This document shows positions 35,555-44,120 of a stretch of 64,000 bases of DNA, one piece after another; position 1 is the first letter of the stretch, and each line of letters opens with the position of its first letter. Both the position numbers and the translations under genes were made by a program. The notes below the pieces were generated by a model. That model had not been told where the DNA came from. It ran no database searches and saw only the letters and a list, made by a program, of their open reading frames with translations. The stretch is taken from NCBI GenBank assembly GCA_964400515.1, contig CAYNTJ010000011.1:1-64000 (forward strand), written 5' to 3'. This DNA comes from JAAYHV01 sp964400515 (lineage in GTDB: Bacteria > Bacillota > Clostridia > Peptostreptococcales > Anaerovoracaceae).

Positions 35555-36138
35555 GCTTTTAGTTTCTTTTTAGTTTTATTCTTCATTATCGAGTATCCAA
35601 ATCGTCCAATGGGCCTATCATAAGTATTATAGTATCCACCGTGATTAAATGCAATCAGCCCTGCCTTTTCAAACCAATATTTTCCGTTTTTATCTATCAA
35701 TTCTTCGTCTATATGAACAGCTACTATTTCTGCCATAAACATATCATGGGAAGGTAATTCCTTTATTTCAAACACCTTACACTCAAGGTTTATTGGGGCT
35801 TCTTTAATCAATGGAGCTTTTACCTCATCTCCAGGTATTTTAGTCAAGCCCAGGGATTTAAACTTATCCTCGTTTCTGCCGGATCTTACTCCGCAATAGT
35901 CCATAGCATTACAAAGCTTATTATTTACCAGGTTTATCACAAATTCTTTATTTTTTACCAGCATATCATGGGAATGCCTTGACTTTGTAACAGAAATATA
36001 TGTCATAGGCGGATTTGAATTGATTATACCCGTCCATGCTATAGTAATTATGTTACTATATTCTTCATCTCCCAAGCTAACCATTACTGCAGGTAACGGA
36101 TAAAGCATAGGTGCTGCCTTAACCCTTATTTTGTTCAA
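35539..36138 (-). CDS. Flavin reductase family protein (FMN-binding split barrel)
   Basis: 199 residues with the flavin-reductase-like fold: AAPMLYPLPAVMVSLGDEEYSNIITIAWTGIINSNPPMTYISVTKSRHSHDMLVKNKEFVINL, and AMDYCGVRSGRNEDKF. Members bind FMN and either reduce free flavin with NAD(P)H or act as small flavoproteins; the substrate here is unknown. Start is TTG at 36138 after GAGGAG with 8-nt spacing. The first 20 nt overlap the 3' end of the pseudouridine synthase gene. The basic C-terminus (KNKTKKKLKAKD) is unusual. Confidence 0.85.
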   Translation of the reverse strand: MNKIRVKAAPMLYPLPAVMVSLGDEEYSNIITIAWTGIINSNPPMTYISVTKSRHSHDMLVKNKEFVINLVNNKLCNAMDYCGVRSGRNEDKFKSLGLTKIPGDEVKAPLIKEAPINLECKVFEIKELPSHDMFMAEIVAVHIDEELIDKNGKYWFEKAGLIAFNHGGYYNTYDRPIGRFGYSIMKNKTKKKLKAKDSR

Positions 36139-37054
36139 TTTTTCTACTCCTCAAAACATTTAATATTCTAACAAAATCATCCGGTAATTCGCTTTCGAAC
36201 TTTATAAATTCCTTTGTTCTGGGATGGACAAACCCCAAGCTTTTAGCATGTAGCAATTGTCCTTCAACTTTGAACTCTTGCTTTTTTGTACCATATACCA
36301 TGTCCCCCACCAATGGGTGCTTGATATGGGCCATGTGTACTCGTATTTGATGGGTCCTGCCGGTTTCCAATACCGCTTTTATCAAGGTGTATTTCCCGAA
36401 TCTTTCCAAGACATATATATTAGTAACAGCTTTTTTGGAATTTATTCCGTTAACCGCTCTTTTTTTTCTATCTTTAGGATCTCTTCCTATAGGTTTATCT
36501 ATCTTTATTTCGTCTTCCTTGATGTTATTTAGTACTAATGCATAGTATTCCCTTAAAACTGTATGTTCCTCCAACTGCTTGGACAAAGCTTCGTGGGCAT
36601 TGTCATTTTTAGCAACCATCAAAAGACCGCTGGTATCCTTATCGATTCTATGGACAATTCCGGGTCTTATTATTCCGTTTATGGAGGATAGCTTTTCGCC
36701 ACAATGATACATTATAGCATTTACTAATGTGCCCTCATAATTTCCGGTTGCAGGATGTACCACCATTCCCTTTGATTTATTGATAACCAATACATCTTCA
36801 TCCTCATATACAATTTCCAAAGGTATCTTTTCGGCAGTAACATCAAGCTTTTTAGGCTCAGGTATCTGAATTTTTATAGAGTCCCCTACCTTTACTTTTT
36901 TATTCTTATTCGTTACTATATCATCGTTTAATTTTACATTACCTTCTTCTATTAAAGCTTGGATTCTATTCCTTGAAATATCATCCAGCTCTGAAGCTAT
37001 TATTGAGTCCAGTCTTCCGTCAATTTTTATTTCATCCATTTCAATCAACTTCAT
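36119..37054 (-). CDS. rluD: RluD-family 23S rRNA pseudouridine synthase
   Basis: 311 residues: N-terminal S4 RNA-binding domain (about 10-70; GRLDSIIASELDDISRNRIQALIEEGNVKLN) and catalytic domain with VHRIDKDTSGLLMVAKND, whose Asp is the nucleophile, plus the GRTHQIRVHM motif. ATG at 37054 is preferred because GAGGAA lies 10 nt upstream; the gene then overlaps lspA by 14 nt. An alternative ATG at 37039 lacks a good site. lspA-rluD order is conserved in Firmicutes. Confidence 0.94.
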   Translation of the reverse strand: MKLIEMDEIKIDGRLDSIIASELDDISRNRIQALIEEGNVKLNDDIVTNKNKKVKVGDSIKIQIPEPKKLDVTAEKIPLEIVYEDEDVLVINKSKGMVVHPATGNYEGTLVNAIMYHCGEKLSSINGIIRPGIVHRIDKDTSGLLMVAKNDNAHEALSKQLEEHTVLREYYALVLNNIKEDEIKIDKPIGRDPKDRKKRAVNGINSKKAVTNIYVLERFGKYTLIKAVLETGRTHQIRVHMAHIKHPLVGDMVYGTKKQEFKVEGQLLHAKSLGFVHPRTKEFIKFESELPDDFVRILNVLRSRKIEQNKG

Positions 37055-37508
37055 TTGACTTGATTTCCTCTTCTTTGTCATAAAAAATTACGAAAATAAT
37101 TAATAAGGCACACCCTATACAAACAGCAATATCAGCAACATTAAAAACAGGAAAAACCCTGAAATCAAACATGTCCGTTACATATCCATAAACGATTCTA
37201 TCATACAGATTTCCCAATCCCCCTCCTATTATAAGGGGTACGGAAATCTTTAAGGAAATATGCATGTTCTTATTATGCTTAACCAGAAAAATTACACAAA
37301 TAATTATCAATATAATCGGTATCCCTATAGTAATCAGGTATTGACCTTGAAATATACTAAAGGCTGCGCCGGTATTTTTAACATGCGTGAAATGAAATAT
37401 ATTCTGTACGATGGGAATGCTCTCCCCTTCAAACAGATTGTTTCTGACCATATTCTTTGTGAACTGATCTAAAATTATTACTGCTGCTGTAATTAAAAAT
37501 ATAATCAT
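37041..37508 (-). CDS. lspA: Lipoprotein signal peptidase II
   Basis: Aspartyl protease of the membrane that cleaves prolipoproteins before the lipidated Cys; substrates in this window include the DUF3048 and thioredoxin-like lipoproteins. 155 residues, four membrane helices, with AVIILDQFTKNMVRNNL, VKNTGAAFSIFQG, GGLGNLYDRIVYGYVTDMFDF and VFNVADIAVCIG carrying the two catalytic Asp residues. ATG at 37508 follows GGAGACAAT; a TTG six codons upstream is rejected. Confidence 0.96.
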   Translation of the reverse strand: MIIFLITAAVIILDQFTKNMVRNNLFEGESIPIVQNIFHFTHVKNTGAAFSIFQGQYLITIGIPIILIIICVIFLVKHNKNMHISLKISVPLIIGGGLGNLYDRIVYGYVTDMFDFRVFPVFNVADIAVCIGCALLIIFVIFYDKEEEIKSNEVD

Positions 37509-37528
37509 ATTGTCTCCGTATAGCAAAT

Positions 37529-37548
37529 GCGAGGTCTAAAGACCTCGC
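37529..37548 (-). other. Hairpin between divIVA and lspA
   Basis: GCGAGGTC (37529-37536) pairs with GACCTCGC (37541-37548) around four bases. The minus-strand continuation (AUUUGCUAU) is not a real U tract, so this may be a weak terminator or a processing/stability element between two genes of one operon. Confidence 0.55.
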
Positions 37549-37563
37549 CATCAATTAATTCAG

Positions 37564-38337
37564 TTAATTAAATAATGTTCCCTTACCGCTTAAGGTCATT
37601 TTATTGTAATTCTTCAAACCATCTGCCAAATCTTCCACTGTTGCTTTCTGACTTCCGAAAGGATTGAATTCATCAGTTTCTTCAGTTTCTTGATTTGTCT
37701 CATCCTCTATAGCTTCTTTACTTTCTTCAGCTTCTTCGGATTTCATTTCTTCTTCAAAAAACAATTCTTTTGGCTTTGTAACTACCAAAGTGTCTTCAAT
37801 TACTGATTTTCCCACAATCTGCGGTTCTTCCTCCACAGTCAATTCTTCCCGTTCCTTTTCAAGCTTTTCGATTTCTTCAAATTCGGTTAAGAATCCGTAC
37901 TCATCCGCATTATATCTGTTCATTTCATCTTCGAGCATTCTTCTGTATTTTTCTCTGAATCTCTCAACCTGTACTTTTAAGTAGGATTGCTCCTCGATTA
38001 GTTTTGATACCTCTATCTTGGCCTGCTTTTTAATGTTTTCTGCTTCCAGCTCGGCATCCTTCATGATCAGCTCCGCTCTTCTTTCAGCACTGGCAGAAAT
38101 ATCCGCCATCAAGCTTTTCGCCGTTTCTAAAGTATCTACTATTGAATTATCAGCCTTTTGAGATTCATGTACCTGTTTCTCCAAGAATTTAATCTTATGC
38201 GCCATATTCCTGTTTTCATTTAGTAATTTTTCATAATCAACAGTTATTAAGTCCAGAAATTCATCTACCTCACTGACACTGTATCCCTTTTTCTCCCTAG
38301 TAAATTCCTTCTTTTCAATATCTATAGGCATTATCAT
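37564..38337 (-). CDS. divIVA: DivIVA-family cell-division/polarity protein
   Basis: Coiled-coil protein that marks negatively curved membrane at septa and poles. 257 residues: membrane-binding N-terminus (PIDIEKKEFTREKKGYSVSEVDEFLDLI), long coiled coil (about 35-160), then an acidic low-complexity tail (EEEMKSEEAEESKEAIEDETNQE). ATG at 38337 follows GGAGG with 9 nt. In many Firmicutes ylmH lies between yggT and divIVA; it is missing here, with a 15-nt gap only. Confidence 0.93.
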   Translation of the reverse strand: MIMPIDIEKKEFTREKKGYSVSEVDEFLDLITVDYEKLLNENRNMAHKIKFLEKQVHESQKADNSIVDTLETAKSLMADISASAERRAELIMKDAELEAENIKKQAKIEVSKLIEEQSYLKVQVERFREKYRRMLEDEMNRYNADEYGFLTEFEEIEKLEKEREELTVEEEPQIVGKSVIEDTLVVTKPKELFFEEEMKSEEAEESKEAIEDETNQETEETDEFNPFGSQKATVEDLADGLKNYNKMTLSGKGTLFN

Positions 38338-38352
38338 AATTTAATTCCTCCT

Positions 38353-38634
38353 TTAAAGAATTATCTGTATTAATATTATCAATATTCTTGCTGCTATCTC
38401 CACCAGGAAAAAAGCCATAAGCACAGAAAAATCAAACATACCGGTATTGAATCTGGATAAAAATTTTCTGCACGGTTCCACTATCGGTTCCGTCAAGGTT
38501 ATAACAACCTGATAAATTTTACCACTTGTACTATACGGGTTTCTTGCAAACCAACTAAGTATTGCTCTTGTCATCAAAAGCAATATTATGAGCTGTGAAA
38601 ACCAGCTGACAGCTCTAATTAAAAGATATTCCAT
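38353..38634 (-). CDS. yggT: YggT family membrane protein
   Basis: 93 residues with two hydrophobic segments and the family signature RAILSWFARNPYSTSGKIYQVVITLTEPIVEPCRKFLSR between them. Located in the sepF-yggT-divIVA division cluster. Exact role unknown; in chloroplasts and cyanobacteria relatives affect nucleoid or membrane organisation. Confidence 0.92.
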   Translation of the reverse strand: MEYLLIRAVSWFSQLIILLLMTRAILSWFARNPYSTSGKIYQVVITLTEPIVEPCRKFLSRFNTGMFDFSVLMAFFLVEIAARILIILIQIIL

Positions 38635-38640
38635 AAATAA

Positions 38641-39147
38641 TTACCTCCAAGGGCTCTGATTTTTATCATTTTTAAAATCGGCTTTAGTATCTCTTTGTAC
38701 CGATGCCGCTATATTAACATTTTCCGGAGCAAAAATAAAGATATTATTTGCAACTCTTTGAACATTACCGTTTAAGGCATATGTGGCGCCGCTTAAAAAA
38801 TCAAATATTTTTCTTGCGACTTCGGTTTCAACCATTTCTAGATTTATAATAACAGGTTTTCTTCCCTTTAGGTTATCCACCAGTTTTGTACATTCCTCAA
38901 AGCTCTTTGGCTCTATAACCACCAATTTAAAAGGGCTGGAAGCATTTACCGAAAACTTTTTATCCACATAGCTTGCCGGCGGTTCCTTCTTTTCCGAAGT
39001 AGCGTTTCCGGGTTTGTTAGCATTTTTTCCTCTGCTCTCTTCATACATTTTTTGTCTTTCAGCTTCAATTTCTTCTTCAGTTATTTCTAAATCATCTTCT
39101 TCTGTCTCTAGGCCTACAATCTTTTTAAAAGCATCTCCAAAACCCAT
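38641..39147 (-). CDS. sepF: Cell division protein SepF
   Basis: FtsZ-binding ring protein that tethers Z-rings to the membrane. 168 residues: N-terminal amphipathic helix (MGFGDAFKKIVGLE), acidic linker, and the C-terminal SepF core (about 75-160; VVIEPKSFEECTKLVDNLKGRKPVIINLEMVETEVARKIFDFLSGATYALNGNVQRVANNIFIFAPENV). 22 nt after yggS, 6 nt before yggT. Confidence 0.96.
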   Translation of the reverse strand: MGFGDAFKKIVGLETEEDDLEITEEEIEAERQKMYEESRGKNANKPGNATSEKKEPPASYVDKKFSVNASSPFKLVVIEPKSFEECTKLVDNLKGRKPVIINLEMVETEVARKIFDFLSGATYALNGNVQRVANNIFIFAPENVNIAASVQRDTKADFKNDKNQSPWR

Positions 39148-39169
39148 TTTTCTTCCTCCATAAATAATA

Positions 39170-39865
39170 TTAACGATAATCTCTTAAACCAAATATTGAA
39201 GATCCAACTCTAATAATATTAGACCCTTCTTCAACCGCTATTTCAAAATCATTAGACATACCCATTGATAAATAATCCAAGGATACATTTTTATTAAAGT
39301 CAACCTGTTTTAATTCATAAAAAATATCTTTAGCTTCCTTAAAGTACTCCCTTGACATTTCCGGCTCATCAAAGAATGGAGGAATACACATAATCCCTCT
39401 TATTCTAATATTATGATACTTCTCTGATATCTCTTTTATCAATAGCTTGACTTCATTTGAAGATACACCGAATTTTGATTCTTCCATTGCTGAATTTATC
39501 TGCACCAATATATCCATCACTATCCCCTTTTGTTCTGCTCTTTTGTCTATTTCCTTTGCCAAATGAACAGAATCAACGGAATGTATCATTACCACTTTAT
39601 CAATAATCTGTTTAACCTTGTTTGTTTGTAAATGTCCTATTAAATGCCATCTTACAGGCTTAACCTCATCATATTTACTTAGAAGCTCTTGAACTTTGTT
39701 TTCACCGATATCAGTGATGCCTGCATCAATTGCTTCATTTATTTCCTCAGCGCTATGAAGCTTTGTTACCCCCAATAATAGTATTTCATTGGGATCTCTA
39801 TTTACTCTTATAGCGGCTTCTTTTTTTCTTTTGTTGATTTCATTAATATTATCACGGATTGACAT
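39170..39865 (-). CDS. yggS: PLP homeostasis protein (YggS/PROSC family)
   Basis: Single-domain PLP-binding protein that controls free pyridoxal phosphate and affects amino-acid pools. 231 residues; PLP-lysine Lys35 in LLGVTKLHS, then DIGENKVQELLSKYDEV, WHLIGHLQTNKVKQII, IHSVDSVHLA, GIMCIPPFF and LSMGMSNDFEIAVEEGSNIIRVGSSIFG. Placed before sepF, as in most Firmicutes. Confidence 0.96.
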   Translation of the reverse strand: MSIRDNINEINKRKKEAAIRVNRDPNEILLLGVTKLHSAEEINEAIDAGITDIGENKVQELLSKYDEVKPVRWHLIGHLQTNKVKQIIDKVVMIHSVDSVHLAKEIDKRAEQKGIVMDILVQINSAMEESKFGVSSNEVKLLIKEISEKYHNIRIRGIMCIPPFFDEPEMSREYFKEAKDIFYELKQVDFNKNVSLDYLSMGMSNDFEIAVEEGSNIIRVGSSIFGLRDYR

Positions 39866-39886
39866 CCTGCAATACCTCCCCTTACA

Positions 39887-40852
39887 TTATTCATCCGGCG
39901 TTTTTACTACTTCATCATAAGGTTCAATAGTTTCGACAGGCATACCATCATCCCCATTAAAGTATTTAGAATAAAGAACGGATCTATCATTATCTGTAGC
40001 TATCACTTTAATCGGTTTAAATACATTGTTATCTAATTTATTCTTTAAGTATACTCCTTTTTGTCCATCCTTTTCAACAATACTGCTGTTTTCTACAATT
40101 ACTCCGATTTCATTGCTTATCAATATTTCGACATCTTCTATTCTTTCAAAAGTGTAATTGCTGTAATATCTGTTGCAGGACAATATAATCCGCCTATAAT
40201 CACCGACTTCTTCGTTACTGTAAACCTTACAGTCCACATTCCCATCATTGAATTTTACGGTAACCTTTGAATCTAATTCATAAAGGTTGCCCCTTGATTT
40301 ATCTGTAAAAAACACCAGGTACCATCCGCCGTTATCTACAATTTTAAATACCGGTTCCCCTTTATATACCTTATCATTTATTTCAAAAACTGCGGAAGAT
40401 TTTATTGCTACAAAATCTTCTTTCTTTAATTTATTCATTGTGCTTGGAGTTATTTCATTCTCATAACCATCAAAATGATAAGTAACCACCCCTGCTTTTA
40501 TATTTCTATAGGTTTCGCTTTTAACTGTATTATCCCCTAATCTTTCCAAAGCTTGAATATATAGCTTGCTTGGTTCCTCAAGCCCACTCCCTTCTAATTC
40601 AATTACTTTGGTTCCATGCTTTAAAAGGTCCCCTTCTTCCATAAGCTTGTTTATTTCTCCGGACTTACCGGCAACATAAACATCTTCATTTCTAACTAAG
40701 CAAACCCTCGCCTCTTCGGTGACGCTCAATGCTCCATACTCGGCTATGTATGTTTTCTCCAACATTCCGATTAATGATGGAATCAAGTATATTATTATAG
40801 CAAGAACCGTTATTGCTGCTATGTATATTATTATCAGTTTGTTTTTCTTCAT
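39887..40852 (-). CDS. HlyD-like membrane-anchored protein
   Basis: 321 residues: one N-terminal membrane helix (KLIIIYIAAITVLAIIIYLIPSLIG) and an extracellular part with barrel-sandwich-hybrid pattern (VCLVRNEDVYVAGKSGEINKLMEEGDLLKHGTKVIEL, VVTYHFDGYEN, GEPVFKIVDNGGWYLVFF). That resembles HlyD-type adaptors, but no transporter is adjacent. Proteins of this kind occur beside yggS-sepF in Clostridia and may serve the division site; this is inference. The ATG at 40852 follows AAGGACTGAT; an ATG six codons upstream has no site. Confidence 0.75.
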   Translation of the reverse strand: MKKNKLIIIYIAAITVLAIIIYLIPSLIGMLEKTYIAEYGALSVTEEARVCLVRNEDVYVAGKSGEINKLMEEGDLLKHGTKVIELEGSGLEEPSKLYIQALERLGDNTVKSETYRNIKAGVVTYHFDGYENEITPSTMNKLKKEDFVAIKSSAVFEINDKVYKGEPVFKIVDNGGWYLVFFTDKSRGNLYELDSKVTVKFNDGNVDCKVYSNEEVGDYRRIILSCNRYYSNYTFERIEDVEILISNEIGVIVENSSIVEKDGQKGVYLKNKLDNNVFKPIKVIATDNDRSVLYSKYFNGDDGMPVETIEPYDEVVKTPDE

Positions 40853-40900
40853 ATCAGTCCTTCGTAACATTCTACATTAAACCAGCATCATTTACAATAT

Positions 40901-41626
40901 CTATTTGAACTTGCTAAGAATCTTCATCTCGTCTTTATCCAAATCACCCGGATTTTTTATGAACTCTTCATAAAGATCGGGTCTCTTTTTTTTAGTCAGC
41001 TCCAACGCTTTTTCAAATTTCCAAAGCCTTATCTTTTTATGATTTCCGTTTAAAAGAACTTCCGGAACTTCTAATCCATAAATTTCCCTGGGTTTAGTGT
41101 ATTGATCATACTCCAGCAGCCCGGAATATATGGACTCTTCATTTACCGATTCCTCTTTAGGTAAAACCCCCTCTATAAATCTGGAAACCACATCTATAAG
41201 GACCATGGCCGGCAATTCGCCCCCGGTTAAAACATAATCTCCTATGGTGATCTCTTCCATGTGAAACATATCTAAAGCCCTTTGATCTACTCCCTCATAA
41301 TGTCCGCAAAGTATAGTTAATTCTTGTTCCATGCTTATGTCTTTTGCCAATTGCATATTCAATTGTTTTCCCCTTGGCGACATATATATATTAAGTCCTT
41401 TAAAACCATTCTCCTCCATTGCCTTTTTTATAGGTTCAACCTGCATAATCATACCGGGACCGCCCCCAAAAGGCGTATCATCCACCCTATTATGCTTATC
41501 CAAAGAATAGTCTCTTATATTTACAATATTAAGCTTTATAGTCCCATTGTCTATCGCCCTACCGATTATGCTGTTTTTAATGGGTTCGAACATCTCGGGG
41601 AATAGGGTCAATATGTTTATTTTCAT
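40901..41626 (-). CDS. trmD: tRNA (guanine37-N1)-methyltransferase
   Basis: SAM-dependent SPOUT enzyme making m1G37, which prevents frameshifting. 241 residues: INILTLFPEMFEPIKNSIIGRA, VDDTPFGGGPGMIMQ, LCGHYEGVDQRALD, and the trefoil-knot SAM site IGDYVLTGGELPAMVLIDVVSRFI. It starts 2 nt after rimM. rplS, which usually follows trmD, is absent. Confidence 0.97.
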   Translation of the reverse strand: MKINILTLFPEMFEPIKNSIIGRAIDNGTIKLNIVNIRDYSLDKHNRVDDTPFGGGPGMIMQVEPIKKAMEENGFKGLNIYMSPRGKQLNMQLAKDISMEQELTILCGHYEGVDQRALDMFHMEEITIGDYVLTGGELPAMVLIDVVSRFIEGVLPKEESVNEESIYSGLLEYDQYTKPREIYGLEVPEVLLNGNHKKIRLWKFEKALELTKKKRPDLYEEFIKNPGDLDKDEMKILSKFK

Positions 41627-41628
41627 AA

Positions 41629-42144
41629 TTACTCCAAAAATCCGGGAATCAAATCAACATATATACTTTTTTCATCTATATCTATACGCTTTACAAATTC
41701 CTTTACCACCGGTATCAATATTTCTTTGCCACCCTTTGTTTTAATTTTATATAAATCCTGTGCACTGTTTTGAAGCACATCAGTTATCTCTCCGATTATT
41801 TCATTATTATTGTCATATACTACACATCCCATCAGGTCTTTTATGTAGTATGTATTCTCCGGTAATTCTCGCAAATTATCCGCCTTTATATAAAGCTTGT
41901 TTCCCACCATAAGCTCTGCATCATCTCTGTTATCAATCCCATCAAACTTAATTATAGGTAAGCCCTTATGAATTCTGGTATCTTCAATCTTAATTGCCCT
42001 TATATTCTTATTATTGTCAATGAAAAGCGAAGTGTTCTTTAAATAATTAGATTCATTATTAGAATAACTATAAACTTTAACCTCACCTTTTATGCCTACT
42101 GCCGTTACAATCTCACCGATTAATATGAATTCTTCCCTATTCAT
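41629..42144 (-). CDS. rimM: 16S rRNA processing protein RimM
   Basis: Helps mature the 3' head domain of 16S rRNA and binds S19. 171 residues: RimM N domain (FILIGEIVTAVGIKGEVKVYSYSN) and PRC-barrel C domain (about 95-171; YYIKDLMGCVVYDNNNEIIGEITDVLQNSAQDLYKIK). ATG at 42144 follows GGGGGAGAA; the reading frame stays open for 48 codons upstream but crosses the promoter. Own promoter at 42177-42205. Confidence 0.95.
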   Translation of the reverse strand: MNREEFILIGEIVTAVGIKGEVKVYSYSNNESNYLKNTSLFIDNNKNIRAIKIEDTRIHKGLPIIKFDGIDNRDDAELMVGNKLYIKADNLRELPENTYYIKDLMGCVVYDNNNEIIGEITDVLQNSAQDLYKIKTKGGKEILIPVVKEFVKRIDIDEKSIYVDLIPGFLE

Positions 42145-42176
42145 TTCTCCCCCATATATAGTACAACTTATATTAT

Positions 42177-42205
42177 ATTTTACTATATTAAGTAAATTAT
42201 GTAAA
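42177..42205 (-). promoter_or_regulatory. Promoter of the rimM-trmD unit
   Basis: Minus strand TTTACA (42200-42205), 17-nt spacer, TAAAAT (42177-42182), just after the khpA terminator. Confidence 0.7.
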
Positions 42206-42228
42206 CACAAAAGTGTTAAACACCATAT

Positions 42229-42252
42229 GAAAACGGAGCTCAAAAGAGCTCC
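42229..42252 (-). terminator. Terminator after khpA
   Basis: GGAGCTC (42235-42241) pairs with GAGCTCC (42246-42252), AAAA loop; minus-strand RNA continues GUUUUC. It separates the ylxM-ffh-rpsP-khpA unit from rimM-trmD. Confidence 0.75.
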
Positions 42253-42262
42253 CCAGTTCATA

Positions 42263-42496
42263 TTATTCTTCGATAATTTCAACCACAACTTTTTTGTTCT
42301 GCTTTGTGGCAGCTGCCTTAACGACAGTTCTTATTGCTTTGGCAATTCTTCCCTGCTTACCAATTACTTTACCCATATCATCCGGAGCAACTTTAAGCTT
42401 GATAACATCATTGTTATTCTCATGAACTTGTGTTACTACAACTTCTTCAGGTTTGGCAACAAGGGACTTAGCAATAGCTTCAACAAGATTAGTCAT
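42263..42496 (-). CDS. khpA: KhpA-family KH-domain RNA-binding protein
   Basis: 77 residues, a single KH domain with the GxxG loop in DDMGKVIGKQGRIAKAIRTVVKAAA. Partner of KhpB (Jag) in global RNA binding in Gram-positives. ATG at 42496 is chosen: GGTGAT complements the 16S tail; a GTG three codons upstream overlaps that site. rpsP is 15 nt upstream. Confidence 0.93.
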   Translation of the reverse strand: MTNLVEAIAKSLVAKPEEVVVTQVHENNNDVIKLKVAPDDMGKVIGKQGRIAKAIRTVVKAAATKQNKKVVVEIIEE

Positions 42497-42511
42497 ATGA
42501 ATCACCGCTTT

Positions 42512-42751
42512 CTATTCTATTCCGGCTTGCTTAAGTAAACGCTTTACAGTCTCTGTAGGTTGTGCTCCGTTTGACAACCATTTCTGTACTTTTTCAGCAT
42601 CGATCTTTACTTCAGCCGGCTCTTTCAAAGGATCATAAGTACCTATTTCTTCAATAAACTTTCCGTCCCTTGGAGCACGTGAATCAGCTACTACTACTCT
42701 GTAGAAAGGTCTCTTATGAGCTCCTAATCTTTTTAATCTGATCTTTACCAT
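42512..42751 (-). CDS. rpsP: 30S ribosomal protein S16
   Basis: 79 residues with the conserved MVKIRLKRLGAHKRPFYRVVVADSRAPRDGKFIEEIG and YDPLKEP; the C-terminus ends shortly after the KWLSNGAQPTETVKRLL helix. Between ffh and khpA, the standard Firmicutes order. Confidence 0.98.
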   Translation of the reverse strand: MVKIRLKRLGAHKRPFYRVVVADSRAPRDGKFIEEIGTYDPLKEPAEVKIDAEKVQKWLSNGAQPTETVKRLLKQAGIE

Positions 42752-42766
42752 TGTCTTCCTCCTGTA

Positions 42767-44107
42767 TTATATTAAACCTTTAAACATCTTGTTTCTTTTA
42801 AGTGCTTTTGGGTTATTAAACTGTTTCATCATTTTTCTTGCATCTTCATACTTTTTAATTAAATTATTAATTTTACTAACCGGTTGACCGCATCCCTTGG
42901 CAATACGTTTTCTTCTGCTGGCATTTAGTATTGAAGGGTTTTGTCTCTCTTCTATTGTCATTGAATAGATTATAGATTCCATTTGCTTGAATTCTTTCTC
43001 GCTGTTTTCAATATCAACATCTTTTAATGAAGCATTATTCATTCCGGGAAGCATTCCCATCATTTTACCTATGCCACCCATTTTTTTTATTTGAGCCATC
43101 TGCTCTAAAAAATCCTCCAGTGTAAACTGATTCTTTTTAATTTTAGCTTCAAGCTTAGATGCCTGTTCTTCACTATAGCTTTCTTCAGCCATTTCTATTA
43201 ATGAAAGTACATCCCCCATCCCTAGGATTCTAGAAGCAATCCTTTCCGGATGAAAAGGCTCTAAAGCATCGTATTTTTCTCCGGTTCCCATGAATTTAAT
43301 AGGCTTACCGGTTACTGCTTTAGTAGAAAGTGCAGCTCCACCCCTGGAGTCACCGTCCATTTTAGTCATTATGATGCCATCAATACCAAGCTTTTCATTG
43401 AAGCCTTCCGCCACATTTACAGCATCTTGACCCGTTAATGCATCCACCACCAACAGTATTTCATGAGGCCTTATGGATTTCTTTATATTCACAAGCTCGT
43501 CCATTAAAGCTTCATCTATTTGAAGTCTACCTGCGGTATCTATAATAAGTACATTATATCCCTTGATCTCGGCTTCCTTTAAAGCTGCCTTAGCTATTTC
43601 CACAGGGTCCTTGGAGTCCCTCATGGTAAAAACAGGTGTATTAACGGCCTTACCAACTATCTCAAGTTGATCTATTGCTGCCGGTCTATAAATATCACAT
43701 GCACACAGCATTGGATTCTTCCCGCTTTGCTTTAGAGTGTTTGCCAATTTGGCACAAGTAGTTGTTTTACCTGTTCCCTGAAGTCCCACTAGCATATATG
43801 TTGTGAATCCACCGGAGGAGTAGGTTAGTTTACTGCCTGTTCCACCCATAAGCTCCACCAGTTCATTATTAACAATCTTTATTACCTGTTGCCCCGGGGT
43901 AAGACTTTTCATTACTTCCTCACCCATGGCTTTATCCTTAACATCTTTCACAAAAGTTTTAACCACTTTAAAGTTTACATCCGCCTCTAAAAGCGCCAAC
44001 TTAACTTCCCTCATGGCTTGATCAATATGCTCCTCTGTAAGAACTCCATTCCCTTTTAATTTTTTAAATGTATCCTGTAGTTTTTCTGATAAACCTTCGA
44101 AAGCCAT
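42767..44107 (-). CDS. ffh: Signal recognition particle protein Ffh
   Basis: GTPase that binds signal sequences and SRP RNA for co-translational targeting. 446 residues: N domain, G domain with GLQGTGKTTTCAKLA, DIYRPAAIDQL, DTAGRLQIDEAL, TKMDGDSRGG, and methionine-rich M domain (about 325-446; FLEQMAQIKKMGGIGKMMGMLPGM, SMTIEERQNP, SRRKRIAKGCG). ATG at 44107 follows TTTGGAGGTAAT. 13 nt after ylxM. Confidence 0.98.
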   Translation of the reverse strand: MAFEGLSEKLQDTFKKLKGNGVLTEEHIDQAMREVKLALLEADVNFKVVKTFVKDVKDKAMGEEVMKSLTPGQQVIKIVNNELVELMGGTGSKLTYSSGGFTTYMLVGLQGTGKTTTCAKLANTLKQSGKNPMLCACDIYRPAAIDQLEIVGKAVNTPVFTMRDSKDPVEIAKAALKEAEIKGYNVLIIDTAGRLQIDEALMDELVNIKKSIRPHEILLVVDALTGQDAVNVAEGFNEKLGIDGIIMTKMDGDSRGGAALSTKAVTGKPIKFMGTGEKYDALEPFHPERIASRILGMGDVLSLIEMAEESYSEEQASKLEAKIKKNQFTLEDFLEQMAQIKKMGGIGKMMGMLPGMNNASLKDVDIENSEKEFKQMESIIYSMTIEERQNPSILNASRRKRIAKGCGQPVSKINNLIKKYEDARKMMKQFNNPKALKRNKMFKGLI

Positions 44108-44120
44108 ATTACCTCCAAAT

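Noticed and set aside
37529..37548. Strong terminator between divIVA and lspA.
   Set aside because: The stem is good but the minus-strand continuation lacks a U tract, so it is listed only as a hairpin.
42144..42288. 48-codon N-terminal extension of RimM.
   Set aside because: The segment covers the khpA terminator and the rimM promoter; the ATG at 42144 follows GGGGGAGAA and gives the normal length.
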